From positions 196,893 through 260,892 of the forward strand of contig NZ_LMOP01000010.1 in the NCBI RefSeq assembly GCF_001423585.1: a stretch of 64,000 nucleotides of DNA, in the 5' to 3' direction. Within the stretch, counting starts at the first letter, position 1, and each line of letters begins with the position of its first letter. Both the position numbers and the translations under genes were made by a program. Source of the stretch: Xanthomonas sp. Leaf148. GTDB lineage: Bacteria; Pseudomonadota; Gammaproteobacteria; Xanthomonadales; Xanthomonadaceae. Below are positions 1 to 8,728 of the stretch, piece by piece. Under the pieces are notes generated by a model. That model was not told the origin of the DNA. It ran no database searches and saw nothing but the letters and a program-made list of their open reading frames with translations.

Positions 1-266
1 CGGCGACATTGGCGTGCGGGTTATTGGGCATCCGCGAAAAGCTGGAGCCGACCGCGCCGATCAGCAGCAATGGCAAGGAGCAGGGCTACGATTTGCCGCG
101 TTCGTTGGGTGAGGCGCTGGATGGGTTGGAAAAATGCGAGGCGTTGCAGGAGATGTTGGGGCGTCGGTTTGTGCGGGCCTATATCTCGGTGAAGCGGAAG
201 GAGTATGAGACGTTCTTTCGGGTGATCAGTTCTTGGGAGCGGGAGTTTTTGTTGTTGAATGTGTGA
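1..266 (+). CDS. Glutamine synthetase family protein, C-terminal end (partial)
   Basis: Only the last ~88 residues are inside the window; the gene starts upstream and ends with TGA at 264-266. The tail matches the C-terminal helices of glutamine-synthetase-fold enzymes: an ACGLLGI segment, then KLEP, a helix with LGEALDGLE, and the closing region RRFVRAYISVKRKEYETF. In this context (aminotransferase, PotF-like and PotGHI-like genes follow) it is best read as a glutamylpolyamine synthetase of the PuuA/SpuB type, which ligates glutamate to putrescine or spermidine at the start of catabolism. The catalytic part is not visible, so the substrate is inferred from neighbours only. Confidence 0.82.
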   Translation, partial: ATLACGLLGIREKLEPTAPISSNGKEQGYDLPRSLGEALDGLEKCEALQEMLGRRFVRAYISVKRKEYETFFRVISSWEREFLLLNV

Positions 267-294
267 TGGGGTCGGATGAGTGTTGCCGCGCTCT

Positions 295-342
295 CCCTTC
301 TCCCGTCGGGAGAAGGTGCCCGAAGGGCGGATGAGGGTGCGG
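295..342 (+). repeat. Short hairpin repeat (type A), copy 1
   Basis: A CTTCTCCC-GTC-GGGAGAAG hairpin is followed by GTGCCCGAAGGGCGGATGAG and GGTGCGG. Near-identical copies occur at 936-986 and 14244-14292. This is a dispersed intergenic repeat of the REP/small-hairpin kind frequent in Xanthomonas, and it overlaps no gene here. Confidence 0.85.
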
Positions 343-409
343 TGTCGGGTGGTGTTGAAGCTGGCAGTGGTTAGTGTGCTTCCGGGTTTCGGGAGGATTC
401 AAATTCAGA

Positions 410-760
410 GCAGGGCTTTCACGCCCTCCGGGCGCGAGTCACTTTTTCTTTGCTTGTGCAAAGAAAAAGTAACCAAAAAGAAAGCACACCCCGTCCTCGC
501 GCCCTCCGCGCCATAGGCGCTACGGGTGCGCAAGTCCGGCAGAAATTTTTGTAAGGGACATCCATGTCCCTTACAAAAACGTCGCGCATCCATGCGCGCC
601 GCCCTACGGGTTTTATCTGCCGGCCTTGCCGCTGCGGTATGGGGCCCCGTAAGGGCGCAAGCAAGGCAAAGCAAGGCAAGGCAAGGCAAGGCTAAACAAA
701 GCGAAGCAAGGCAAAGCGCTGCGCAGATCAGCGCTGCACAGGTCAGCGCTGCACAGGTCA
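410..760. repeat. Composite palindromic repeat element
   Basis: This stretch is built from hairpins. ACTTTTTCTTTG (441-452) pairs with CAAAGAAAAAGT (459-470). A 16-bp perfect palindrome pairs TTTTTGTAAGGGACAT (546-561) with ATGTCCCTTACAAAAA (564-579). Further on are GCGCATCCATGCGC (586-599), a GCAAG/GCAAAGC-rich run (656-718), and two copies of a CAGCGCTGCACAGGT unit (about 729-760). From memory, similar composite elements are dispersed in Xanthomonas and relatives. Open frames across it in both directions are low-complexity and show no protein family, so I regard them as spurious. Confidence 0.7.
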
Positions 761-844
761 GCGCATCAAGGTGTAGCGATGTCATGCGGGAGCCGGCCGG
801 TGCTGGGCAGGAGGCCGGCGCCGCGCCGGAAATGCTTAGATCGC

Positions 845-934
845 GGACGCAGCAAGGACACCGGCGATTCGGTGGTGGTGCGCGTCAACGACCGCGGCCC
901 GTTTCACGATGGCCGCGTGATCGACCTCAGCTAC
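845..934 (+). pseudogene. rlpA: rlpA remnant (double-psi beta-barrel fragment)
   Basis: About 30 codons encode a segment containing VVVRVNDRGPFHDGRVIDLS, the hallmark of the RlpA double-psi beta-barrel lytic transglycosylase (conserved D in NDRGPF, then GRVIDLS). The expected continuation (YAAA...) is replaced after SY by the hairpin repeat at 936. No signal peptide, N-terminal barrel or SPOR domain is present nearby. It is a gene fragment left between the glutamine synthetase and aminotransferase genes, truncated at or very near the repeat boundary. Confidence 0.75.
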
Positions 935-935
935 G

Positions 936-986
936 TTCCCTTCTCCCATCGGGAGAAGGTGCCCGAAGGGCGGATGAGGGTGCGGT
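936..986 (+). repeat. Short hairpin repeat (type A), copy 2
   Basis: Same sequence as the copy at 295-342, with loop ATC instead of GTC. It begins directly where rlpA homology stops, so it marks the break point of that pseudogene. Confidence 0.85.
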
Positions 987-1123
987 GTTGGCGGCAGCGC
1001 TAGTTCTCGCGACCAACCTGTCTGTCGGGCATGCAGGGGATTCGCAGGGCAATCTGCAATGCCGTCCACGGTGCGGCAACAGGGCGTGGGTATGCTCGTG
1101 GTTCCTCATGCGTGGAGCAGGTC

Positions 1124-2491
1124 GTGGATCCTTCTGTGCTCAGGTCGTTGCAGCAGCTCGATGCCGCGCATCATCTGCATCCGTTCAACGACAACGCGGT
1201 GTTGGCGGGCAAGGGCACGCGCATTCTAACGCGCGGTGAGGGCGTGTACGTTTGGGACGCCGATGGCAACAAGCTGCTGGATGCGTTCGGTGGGTTGTGG
1301 TGCGTCAATGTGGGCTATGGACGTACCGAGCTGGCGCAGGCGGCGGCGCGGCAGATGGAGCAGCTGGCGTACTACAACAGCTTTTTTCAGTGCACCACCG
1401 AGCCCACCATCCACCTGGCCGCCAAGCTGGCCGAACTGACGCCCGGCGATTTGAATCATGCGTTCTTCGCCAATTCCGGGTCGGAGGCTAACGACACCAT
1501 CCTGCGCCTGGTGCGGCATTTCTGGGCGGTGCAGGGGCAGCCGCAAAAATACGTCTTCATCGGTCGCCACAATGGCTATCACGGCACCACCATGGCCGGT
1601 GCCAGCCTGGGTGGCATGCAGGGCATGCACAAGCAGGGTGGGTTGCCGATACCGGGCATCGTGCATATCGAGCCGCCCAATCATTTCGGCGATGGCGGGG
1701 ACATGGCGCCGGACGAATACGGGCTGCTTGCCGCGCGCCGTCTGGAAGCCAGGATTCTCGAACTCGGGCCGGAAAACGTGGCGGCCTTCATCGGCGAACC
1801 CATCATGGGGGCGATCGGTGTCTATATCCCGCCGCGCAGTTATTGGCCGGAAATCCAGCGCATCTGCCGGCACTACGACGTGCTGCTGGTGGCTGACGAG
1901 GTGATTTGCGGATTCGGGCGTACCGGGGAATGGTTCGGGGCGGATTACTTCGGCTTTCAGCCCGATGTGATGACGCTGGCCAAGGGCATCACCTCCGGCT
2001 ACATCCCGCTGGCGGCGGCGATGTTCAACGATCGCGTGGCCGGGGTGCTCAAGCAGCAGGGCGGCGAGCTGGCGCATGGCGGTACCTATGCCGGGCATCC
2101 GGTGTGCGCGGCGGTGGCGCTGGAGAATCTGCGTCTGCTGCAGGACGAAGGCATCGTGGATACAGCACGCACGCAGATTGCGCCGTATCTGGCGCAGCGC
2201 TGGGCCGAGTTGGGTGTGCATCGGCTGGTCGGCGAGGCGCGGATCGCGGGCCTGGTCGGCGCGCTGGAGCTGGTGCCGGACAAGCGCCAGCGCGGCCGAT
2301 ATTTCCCCGGGCGCGGACGGGTTGGTGCGATGTGCCGCGACTTCGCGCTAAAGCGCGGGCTGATCCTGCGCGCCACTTACGATGCAATGCTGCTGTCGCC
2401 GCCGTTGATCATCACCTGCGAGCAGGTCGACGAGCTGTTCGACAAGGCCTGGGCGGCGTTGGACGACACCGCGCAGGCGTTGGGCAAGTAA
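1124..2491 (+). CDS. Class III (omega) aminotransferase, putative polyamine-pyruvate transaminase
   Basis: The product is a 455-residue PLP enzyme of aminotransferase class III. It is expected to transfer the terminal amino group of putrescine or a related amine to pyruvate, giving an aminoaldehyde. Visible features are the N-terminal LHPFNDNA block, the FFANSGSEAND cofactor/phosphate region, Asp258 in DEVICGFGRTG and the Schiff-base Lys287 in LAKGITSGY. The GTG at 1124 (VDPSVLRSLQQLD) with GGAGCAGG just upstream fits the family N-terminus; the frame is open further upstream but not family-like. It sits in the polyamine locus next to a PotF-like gene, which supports a SpuC-like role. A beta-alanine-pyruvate transaminase is the main alternative. 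Confidence 0.85.
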   Translation: MDPSVLRSLQQLDAAHHLHPFNDNAVLAGKGTRILTRGEGVYVWDADGNKLLDAFGGLWCVNVGYGRTELAQAAARQMEQLAYYNSFFQCTTEPTIHLAAKLAELTPGDLNHAFFANSGSEANDTILRLVRHFWAVQGQPQKYVFIGRHNGYHGTTMAGASLGGMQGMHKQGGLPIPGIVHIEPPNHFGDGGDMAPDEYGLLAARRLEARILELGPENVAAFIGEPIMGAIGVYIPPRSYWPEIQRICRHYDVLLVADEVICGFGRTGEWFGADYFGFQPDVMTLAKGITSGYIPLAAAMFNDRVAGVLKQQGGELAHGGTYAGHPVCAAVALENLRLLQDEGIVDTARTQIAPYLAQRWAELGVHRLVGEARIAGLVGALELVPDKRQRGRYFPGRGRVGAMCRDFALKRGLILRATYDAMLLSPPLIITCEQVDELFDKAWAALDDTAQALGK

Positions 2492-2708
2492 GCGCGGCGG
2501 CAGGCCTCCCGCCGCAGAGCAGCGCAACCACAGCGCAGCAAGCGCCACCGCCGCGGCCGGCCTTCGCCAATCCCGACGCTTCAGCGCGTCAAACCGCGAA
2601 CCCCGGTCCACGCACCTCCCGCTGTGCAAACCCGGACGCGGTGGGTAGGCTGGGCGCAGACCGGCCGCGATGCCGGGCCGCTCCCACCGCGCTGCCCTGG
2701 AGACCCAC

Positions 2709-3824
2709 ATGACGCTGCGACTGCTCGCCCTGACCCTGTCCATCACCCTGTTGTCCGGCTGTGGCGGCGGTGGCGCGCCGGGCAAGGCCGATGCGCAGGC
2801 CAAGGTGCTGAACGTCTACAACTACTCCGATTACATCGCTGAAGACACGATTCCTGCGTTCGAAAAGAGCACCGGTATCAAGGTCACCTACGACGTGTTC
2901 GACAGCGACGAGATGGTGGAAACCAAGTTGTTGGCCGGTGGCAGCGATTACGACGTGGTGGTGCCCACGCTCAACTTCTTCGGCCGGCAGATCCAGGCTG
3001 GTGTGTTCCTGCCGTTGGACAAGAGCAAGATCCCGAATCTGGTCAATCTGGATCCGGACGTCATGCGCCGCATCGCTGCGCAGGACCCGAACAACGCCTA
3101 TGGCGTGCCGTACATGATCGGCACCACCGGCATCGGCTACAACGTCGACAAGCTCAAGGCGATCTTCGGCAGTACCGATGTCGCCAACAGCTGGGATCTG
3201 GTGTTCAAGCCGGAGAATCTGTCCAAGCTCAAGGACTGCGGCGTCACCATTCTGGACACGCCCTCGGACATGATCCCGATCGCGCTGAATTATCTGGGCC
3301 TGGATCCGCACAGCAGCGTGCCGGCCGAGATCGAGAAGGCTGCCGCGCTGATCAAGACCATCCGCCCGTACGTGCAGAACTTCCACTCCAGCCAGTACGT
3401 CACCTCGCTGGCCAATGGCAATACCTGCCTGGCGGTGGGCTGGTCGGGCGACATCATCCAGGCGCGCGACCGTGCCAAGGAGGCCGGCAACAACGTCAAC
3501 GTGGCCTACGCCATTCCGAAGGAAGGCGCGCCGCAATGGTTCGACATGCTGGCCATCCCCAAGGACGCCAAGCATGCTGACAACGCTTACGCCTTCATCA
3601 ATTACCTGTTGAAGCCGGAGGTGGCCGCGGCCAACAGCAACTTCATTCACTACGCCAACCCGGTGCGCACCGCCACGCCGCTGGTGGATGCGGCGATCCG
3701 CAACGACCCCACCATCTACCCGCCGCCGGAAGTGACCGCCAAGATGTTCACCTACGCGATCAACTCGCCGGACGTCGATCGCCTGTACACGCGTCTGTGG
3801 ACCGAGATCAAGACCGGCCGCTGA
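2709..3824 (+). CDS. potF: Polyamine ABC transporter substrate-binding lipoprotein (PotF/SpuD-like)
   Basis: This is a 371-residue periplasmic solute-binding protein of the PotD/PotF family. The N-terminus MTLRLLALTL...LLSGC carries a lipobox with Cys18, so it is predicted to be membrane-anchored, whereas E. coli PotF is soluble. Family landmarks are VYNYSDYIAEDTIPAFEK, TGIKVTYDVFDSDE, GGSDYDVVVPT, PYMIGTTGIGYNVDK and a late GWSGDI. It should deliver putrescine or spermidine to the PotG/H/I components encoded at 9134-12020. It follows the aminotransferase by ~220 bp and precedes the inserted efflux operon. Confidence 0.92.
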   Translation: MTLRLLALTLSITLLSGCGGGGAPGKADAQAKVLNVYNYSDYIAEDTIPAFEKSTGIKVTYDVFDSDEMVETKLLAGGSDYDVVVPTLNFFGRQIQAGVFLPLDKSKIPNLVNLDPDVMRRIAAQDPNNAYGVPYMIGTTGIGYNVDKLKAIFGSTDVANSWDLVFKPENLSKLKDCGVTILDTPSDMIPIALNYLGLDPHSSVPAEIEKAAALIKTIRPYVQNFHSSQYVTSLANGNTCLAVGWSGDIIQARDRAKEAGNNVNVAYAIPKEGAPQWFDMLAIPKDAKHADNAYAFINYLLKPEVAAANSNFIHYANPVRTATPLVDAAIRNDPTIYPPPEVTAKMFTYAINSPDVDRLYTRLWTEIKTGR

Positions 3825-3842
3825 GCCGGGGCGTCAGGCGCT

Positions 3843-3865
3843 GATGCGGCGCAGGCCGCCGCATC
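3843..3865 (+). terminator. Hairpin after potF
   Basis: GATGCGGC (3843-3850) and GCCGCATC (3858-3865) form a perfect 8-bp stem with a 7-nt loop, 19 bp after the potF stop. It lacks a strong T-run, so it may act as a transcript 3'-end stabiliser or a weak terminator. Confidence 0.45.
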
Positions 3866-4155
3866 CTTATCAAACGCCAATCATTGGCTGAGACACTGCA
3901 GACCTGGTCGCGGCAGCGTGCAGCTGGCGCACCGGTATCGCATCGCGAGCGCACGCTTGGGTGCGGCACGTGGCTGCCCGACACGCGTCAACCGAGCTGT
4001 ACCGCGCGTCCGGCCAGCCTCAGCCCCAGCTGACTGGCCTCATCACGCAACCTGTACTGACGAGTTCAAATAATTGTATGGTTCCGCCGCTTTCGCCGTG
4101 CCGCTGATGCGGCATGCCGCTGCGCGCATCGCCCACGACCTACAGGACGCTTCCT
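3866..4155. other. Intergenic stretch before emrA
   Basis: No ORF with family features was seen. An AT-richer patch, AATAATTGTATGG (about 4070-4082), upstream of the emrA start is the likely promoter area. No operator palindrome or divergent regulator gene was recognised. Confidence 0.4.
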
Positions 4156-5358
4156 TTGAGCAACCAAGCAGACCACCCGTCCAACGATGGCCGCAGCCAG
4201 ACCGCGGATGCGCAGGGCGCCGACGCGCATGACGACCAGGAGCAGAAGCCTTCGCCGTTGAAGAACCCCAAGGTCAAGTGGACGCTGATCCTGGTGGGCG
4301 TGCTGGTGCTGGTCTTGCTGGTGGTCTGGCTGGCCTATTACCTGATCAAGGGCCGCTACATGCAGGACACCAATAACGCCTATCTGCAGGCCGATTCGGT
4401 GGCAGTGGCCCCGCGCGTCAGCGGCTATGTGACCAAGGTGATGGTGGGCGACAACCAGATCGTGGACGCCGGCCAGCCGCTGCTGCAGATCGACGACCGC
4501 ACTTACCAGGCAACCCTGCAGCAGGCCGAGGCCGCGATTGCCGCGCGCCAGGCCGATATCGCTGCGGCCACGGCCAATGTCTCTGCGCAGGAATCGGCGC
4601 TGGTGCAGGCACGTACCCAGGTCACTGCTGCCGCTGCCAGCCTCACCTTCGCCCAGGCCGAAGTGAAGCGCTTCGCGCCGCTTGCGGCGTCCGGCGCCGA
4701 CACCCACGAGCACCAGGAAAGCCTGCAGCACGAGCTGGCGCGCGCCCGCGCCCAGTACGACGCTGCCCAGGCGCAGGCCAAAGGGGCGCAGAGCCAGATC
4801 CAGGCCAGCACGGCGCAACTGGAGCAGGCCCAGGCCGGGGTGAAGCAGGCCACCGCCGACGCCGATCAGGCCCGCATCGCGGTGGAAGACACGCGCCTGA
4901 CCAGCCGGATCCACGGCCGCGTCGGCGACAAGACCGTACAGGTGGGGCAGTTCCTGGCCGCCGGCACCCGCACCATGACCATCGTGCCGCAGGAATCGCT
5001 GTACCTAATCGCCAACTTCAAGGAAACCCAGGTCGGCCTGATGCGTCCCGGCCAGCCGGCCGAGATCGAGGTCGACGCGCTGTCCGGGGTGAAGCTGCAC
5101 GGCAAGGTCGAAAGCCTGTCGCCCGGGACCGGCTCGCAGTTCGCGCTGTTGCCACCGGAAAACGCCACCGGCAACTTCACCAAGGTGGTGCAGCGCTTGC
5201 CCGTGCGTATCCGCGTGTTGGCCGGCGAAGAGGCGCGCAAGGTGCTGGTGCCAGGTATGTCGGTGGAAGTGACGGTGGACACGCGCTCGGCCAAGGACGC
5301 CAAGGAGCGTGCCGAAAAAGAATCCGACCGCGTGCAGGAGCAGGAGCGCGCGCAGTGA
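4156..5358 (+). CDS. emrA: HlyD-family membrane fusion protein of a multidrug efflux pump (EmrA-like)
   Basis: The ~400-residue periplasmic adaptor links the inner-membrane pump to the outer-membrane channel. One transmembrane helix (about residues 36-60, WTLILVGVLVLVLLVVWLAYY) is followed by a biotinyl-lipoyl-like half (NNAYLQADSVAVAPRVSGYV). A long Ala/Gln-rich coiled-coil hairpin and a closing beta domain (VGDKTVQVGQFLAAGT) complete it. The TTG at 4156 is preferred because AGGAC lies 8 nt upstream and the family begins near there; an ATG at 4114 is in frame. The stop overlaps the emrB start by 4 bp (GTGA), showing translational coupling. Confidence 0.9.
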   Translation: MSNQADHPSNDGRSQTADAQGADAHDDQEQKPSPLKNPKVKWTLILVGVLVLVLLVVWLAYYLIKGRYMQDTNNAYLQADSVAVAPRVSGYVTKVMVGDNQIVDAGQPLLQIDDRTYQATLQQAEAAIAARQADIAAATANVSAQESALVQARTQVTAAAASLTFAQAEVKRFAPLAASGADTHEHQESLQHELARARAQYDAAQAQAKGAQSQIQASTAQLEQAQAGVKQATADADQARIAVEDTRLTSRIHGRVGDKTVQVGQFLAAGTRTMTIVPQESLYLIANFKETQVGLMRPGQPAEIEVDALSGVKLHGKVESLSPGTGSQFALLPPENATGNFTKVVQRLPVRIRVLAGEEARKVLVPGMSVEVTVDTRSAKDAKERAEKESDRVQEQERAQ

Positions 5359-6941
5359 GTGCAGCGGCAGCCACTGGCCCGAGTGCCGGCGGCAGCGCGA
5401 CTCGCGAGAAGGCCGAGCCGGGCGCCTGGCTGGCGGTGCTGGCTGGCACCATCGGCTCGTTCATGGCGACGCTGGATATCTCCATCGTCAATGCTGCACT
5501 GCCCACCATCCAGGGCGAGGTCGGCGCTAGCGGCACCGAAGGCACCTGGATTTCCACCGCGTATCTGGTCGCCGAGATCATCATGATCCCGCTGACCGGC
5601 TGGTTCGTGCGCACCTTGGGGCTGCGCAACTTCCTGCTGATCTGCGCGGTGATGTTCACCGCGTTTTCGGTGGTGTGCGGATTGTCGACCTCGTTGACGA
5701 TGATGATCATCGGCCGGGTCGGGCAGGGGCTGGCCGGTGGTGCGCTGATTCCCACCGCGCTGACCATCGTTGCGACCCGGCTGCCGCCCAGCCAGCAGAC
5801 CATGGGCACCGCTTTGTTCGGCATGACTGTGATCATGGGCCCGGTGATCGGCCCGCTGCTCGGTGGCTGGCTGACCGAAAACGTCAGCTGGCACTACGCG
5901 TTTTTCATCAACGTGCCGATCTGCGTCGGCCTGGTGGCGCTGCTGCTGCTGGGGCTCAAGCATGAAAAGGCCGATTGGGCGGGCCTGCTCAATGCCGATT
6001 GGCTGGGCATCTACGGCCTGACTGCGGGCTTGGGCGGGCTCACCGTCGTGCTTGAAGAAGGCCAGCGCGAACGCTGGTTCGAGTCCAGCGAAATCAACAC
6101 GCTGAGCCTGATCGCCTTGAGCGGATTCATTGCCCTGGTGGTCGGCCAGTTCCGCAAGCGCGCGCCGGTGATCCGTCTATCGCTGCTGCTGCATCGCAGT
6201 TTCGGCGCGGTGTTCATCATGATCATGGCGGTGGGCATGATCCTGTTCGGCGTGATGTACATGATTCCGCAGTTTCTGGCGGTGATCTCCGGCTACAACA
6301 CCGAGCAGGCCGGTTACGTGCTGCTGCTGTCCGGCCTGCCCACCGTGCTGCTGATGCCGATGATGCCCAAGCTGCTGGACATCGTGGACGTGCGCATCCT
6401 GGTGATCGCCGGGCTGATCTGTTTTGCCGCGGCGTGTTTCGTCAACCTGTCGCTGACCGCCGACACCGTCGGCACGCATTTCGTCGCCGGGCAGTTGCTG
6501 CAAGGCTGCGGGTTGGCGTTGGCGATGATGTCGCTCAATCAGGCGGCCATCTCTTCGGTGCCGCCGGAGCTGGCCGGCGATGCATCGGGCCTGTTCAATG
6601 CCGGCCGCAACCTGGGCGGATCGGTCGGGTTGGCGCTGATCTCCACCTTCCAGGAGCGCCGCATGACCTTCCACACCGAAACCATCGGTAGCGCGATCAC
6701 CGCCAATGCGACGCGCGCGCAGGACTTTCTGGCTGGCCTGAGCGCGCAGATGCAGGGCAGCGCCGGTGGCGAGGCGGCCATCCGCTCGATCGCGCAGTTG
6801 GCGCGACTGGTGCAACAGCAGGCGTTGGTGATGACCTACAGCGATCTGTTCTGGATCTTCGGCGTGATCGTGGTCTGCACGATTCCGCTGGCTTTTTTGC
6901 TCAAACCGTTACCCAAGGGGGCGCACCTTGCAATGCACTGA
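5355..6941 (+). CDS. emrB: DHA2-family MFS multidrug transporter (EmrB-like)
   Basis: A 528-residue inner-membrane proton/drug antiporter of the 14-TMS DHA2 family. Signature motifs are LDISIVNAALPTI in TM1 (motif D1), then ISTAYLVAEIIMIPLTGW. Motif C-like GMTVIMGPVIGPLLGGWLTE lies in TM5, and FNAGRNLGGSVGLAL near the end. The GTG start overlaps the emrA stop. With EmrA and the downstream outer-membrane factor it forms a complete tripartite export system for hydrophobic or phenolic toxic compounds; the actual substrate cannot be read from sequence. Confidence 0.93.
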   Translation: MSAAAATGPSAGGSATREKAEPGAWLAVLAGTIGSFMATLDISIVNAALPTIQGEVGASGTEGTWISTAYLVAEIIMIPLTGWFVRTLGLRNFLLICAVMFTAFSVVCGLSTSLTMMIIGRVGQGLAGGALIPTALTIVATRLPPSQQTMGTALFGMTVIMGPVIGPLLGGWLTENVSWHYAFFINVPICVGLVALLLLGLKHEKADWAGLLNADWLGIYGLTAGLGGLTVVLEEGQRERWFESSEINTLSLIALSGFIALVVGQFRKRAPVIRLSLLLHRSFGAVFIMIMAVGMILFGVMYMIPQFLAVISGYNTEQAGYVLLLSGLPTVLLMPMMPKLLDIVDVRILVIAGLICFAAACFVNLSLTADTVGTHFVAGQLLQGCGLALAMMSLNQAAISSVPPELAGDASGLFNAGRNLGGSVGLALISTFQERRMTFHTETIGSAITANATRAQDFLAGLSAQMQGSAGGEAAIRSIAQLARLVQQQALVMTYSDLFWIFGVIVVCTIPLAFLLKPLPKGAHLAMH

Positions 6942-8436
6942 TTCCCTGCGCCCGATGCGCATGCCACTGGCGGCGGCGCTGAGCGCCGTGTTGCTGGGCG
7001 GCTGCATGGTCGGCCCCAACTACACCAAGGCACCGCCGGTGGCCGATGCGGCCATGCAGGCGCCCGCGCTGCATCGCGCCAGCGGCGCGCAGGTGGTTGC
7101 CGCCGCGCCGTTGAACCACTGGTGGGAGCAATTGAACGACCCGCAGCTCACCCAGCTGGTGACCCGGGCGTTGGCCGACAGCCCCAACCTGCGCGCAGCC
7201 CAAGCGCGTCTGCGCGCCAACCGCGCACTGGCCCGGCAACGCCGCGCCGAGCGTTTGCCCAAGCTCAATGCCAGTGCGATCTACGCCTATGCCGAGCCGC
7301 CGCAGACCATTGTGGACACGCTGGGCGGGCTGCAGGAGGGCCAGCCCGGTCAACAGCCAGCCGCAGGCGATCAGGCACTGGATCTGGACAAGACCCAGAT
7401 CTACAGCGCCGGTTTCGATGCCAGTTGGGAGCTGGATTTTTTCGGCCGCCGTCGTCGCGCCGCCGAGGGCGCGCTGGCGCAAGCGCAGGCCTCCGAAGCG
7501 GAGCTGGCCGATGCGCAGGTGCAGCTCGCCGCCGAAGTGGGGCAGGTGTATCTCAACTATCGCGGGCTGCAGGCACGGCTGGCCATTGCCGATGCCAACC
7601 TGGACAAGATCGGCCAATCGCTGGCGTTGACCCGTCAGCGCCGCGAGCGCGGTGCGTCTTCGGACCTGCAGGTTGAGCAGATCGCCACCCAGGTGCAGCA
7701 GCAGCAAGCGCAGCGTTTACCGCTGGAAATGCAGTTGCAGGAAGCGCTGGACCAGCTCGCCTTGATGGTCGGACGCGAGCCCGGCGCGTTGGATGCACAA
7801 CTGGCGGCGGTGCAGCCACTGCCGATGCTGCCAACCGACGTGCGCGTGGACGATGCCGGCGCGTTGATCCGTCGTCGCCCCGATGTGCGCAAGGCCGAGC
7901 GCGAGCTGGCCGCGTCCAGCGCGCAGATCGGCGAGGCGTTGAATGGCTACTTCCCGCAGGTGACCCTGCTGGGTGGGCTGAGCTGGGTAGCCGGTTCGCC
8001 CAGCGACTTCAACTCCGATGCGCTGACCACCCTGGCAGTGCCGATGCTGCGCTGGTCGATCTTCGATTTCGGCAAGACCCGTGCGCAGGTGGAACAGGCG
8101 CGTGCCGGCAATGCCGGCCGCGAGGCGGCTTATGAGGGCGCGGTACTGGCGGCATTGCAGGACGCCAACTCCGCGTTGTCGCGCTTCGGTTCGGCGCGCA
8201 AGCAGCTGGTGGTCGCGCGCCAGGCCGAAGCCTCGGCCACGCGCTCGGCCGGACTGATGCAGCAACGCCGCGATGCCGGCGCAACCTCGTCGATCGATCT
8301 GCTCGACGTGCAACGCCAGCAATTGTCCGCGCAGGATGCCGCCGCGCAGGCTCAGGTGCAGCTATTGGTCAACTACGTCGCGCTGCAAAAGAGTCTGGGT
8401 CTGGGCTGGAGCGAGGCGCCGCAGGAGACGCGTTGA
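6928..8436 (+). CDS. Outer-membrane efflux lipoprotein (NodT/OprM family)
   Basis: A 502-residue TolC-like channel subunit. The N-terminus MRMPLAAALSAVLLGGC carries a lipobox, followed by the family tag MVGPNY. Two OEP repeats are visible, with long Ala/Gln/Arg helices and the WELDFFGRRRRA signature, and FDFGKTRAQVEQARAG in the second half. The TTG at 6928 has AAGGGG about 8 nt upstream and overlaps emrB by 14 bp; the ATG at 6955 is an alternative and would not change the mature lipoprotein. It is the third gene of the efflux operon. Confidence 0.9.
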   Translation: MQCTDSLRPMRMPLAAALSAVLLGGCMVGPNYTKAPPVADAAMQAPALHRASGAQVVAAAPLNHWWEQLNDPQLTQLVTRALADSPNLRAAQARLRANRALARQRRAERLPKLNASAIYAYAEPPQTIVDTLGGLQEGQPGQQPAAGDQALDLDKTQIYSAGFDASWELDFFGRRRRAAEGALAQAQASEAELADAQVQLAAEVGQVYLNYRGLQARLAIADANLDKIGQSLALTRQRRERGASSDLQVEQIATQVQQQQAQRLPLEMQLQEALDQLALMVGREPGALDAQLAAVQPLPMLPTDVRVDDAGALIRRRPDVRKAERELAASSAQIGEALNGYFPQVTLLGGLSWVAGSPSDFNSDALTTLAVPMLRWSIFDFGKTRAQVEQARAGNAGREAAYEGAVLAALQDANSALSRFGSARKQLVVARQAEASATRSAGLMQQRRDAGATSSIDLLDVQRQQLSAQDAAAQAQVQLLVNYVALQKSLGLGWSEAPQETR

Positions 8437-8728
8437 CTGTTGTCGATGGTCGATGGTGCATTCAAGCAAGCTTGCCTTCGCTGCCATTGCCATTGCCGCG
8501 CGTCGGTGATGGTTGCGCATGCGGTCTGCATCGGGAGTATTGGTGGCACGGACGTCATCGGGTTGATGGGGTTTGCACAAGCCCGGTCATTGAGTGTGGA
8601 GACCAGGACTTTGCTGGACTGAACCACGCACCGACGAGGACGGCTTGCATACCGATCTACGCATCGTCTTACACGTTTTGGACGGCGTGCGTTTTGCATC
8701 CGGACATCCGGTTGATCAGACCAGCTTG
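8437..8728. other. Intergenic stretch downstream of the efflux operon
   Basis: About 290 bp with no supported gene. Small open frames here match nothing I recognise. Confidence 0.4.

Noticed and set aside
526-1239. Long open frame on the plus strand across the repeat region
   Set aside because: It runs through hairpin repeats and the rlpA remnant, has Arg/Gln/Ala-rich composition (repeated QARQSKAR) and matches nothing. The aminotransferase start lies inside it in another frame.
2589-3650. Minus-strand frame opposite potF
   Set aside because: Antisense shadow of a strongly coding gene with no motifs and His/Arg/Val-rich composition.
4114-4155. Upstream ATG for emrA
   Set aside because: In frame, but without a good ribosome-binding site and not typical of the family N-terminus. 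TTG at 4156 has AGGAC at proper spacing.
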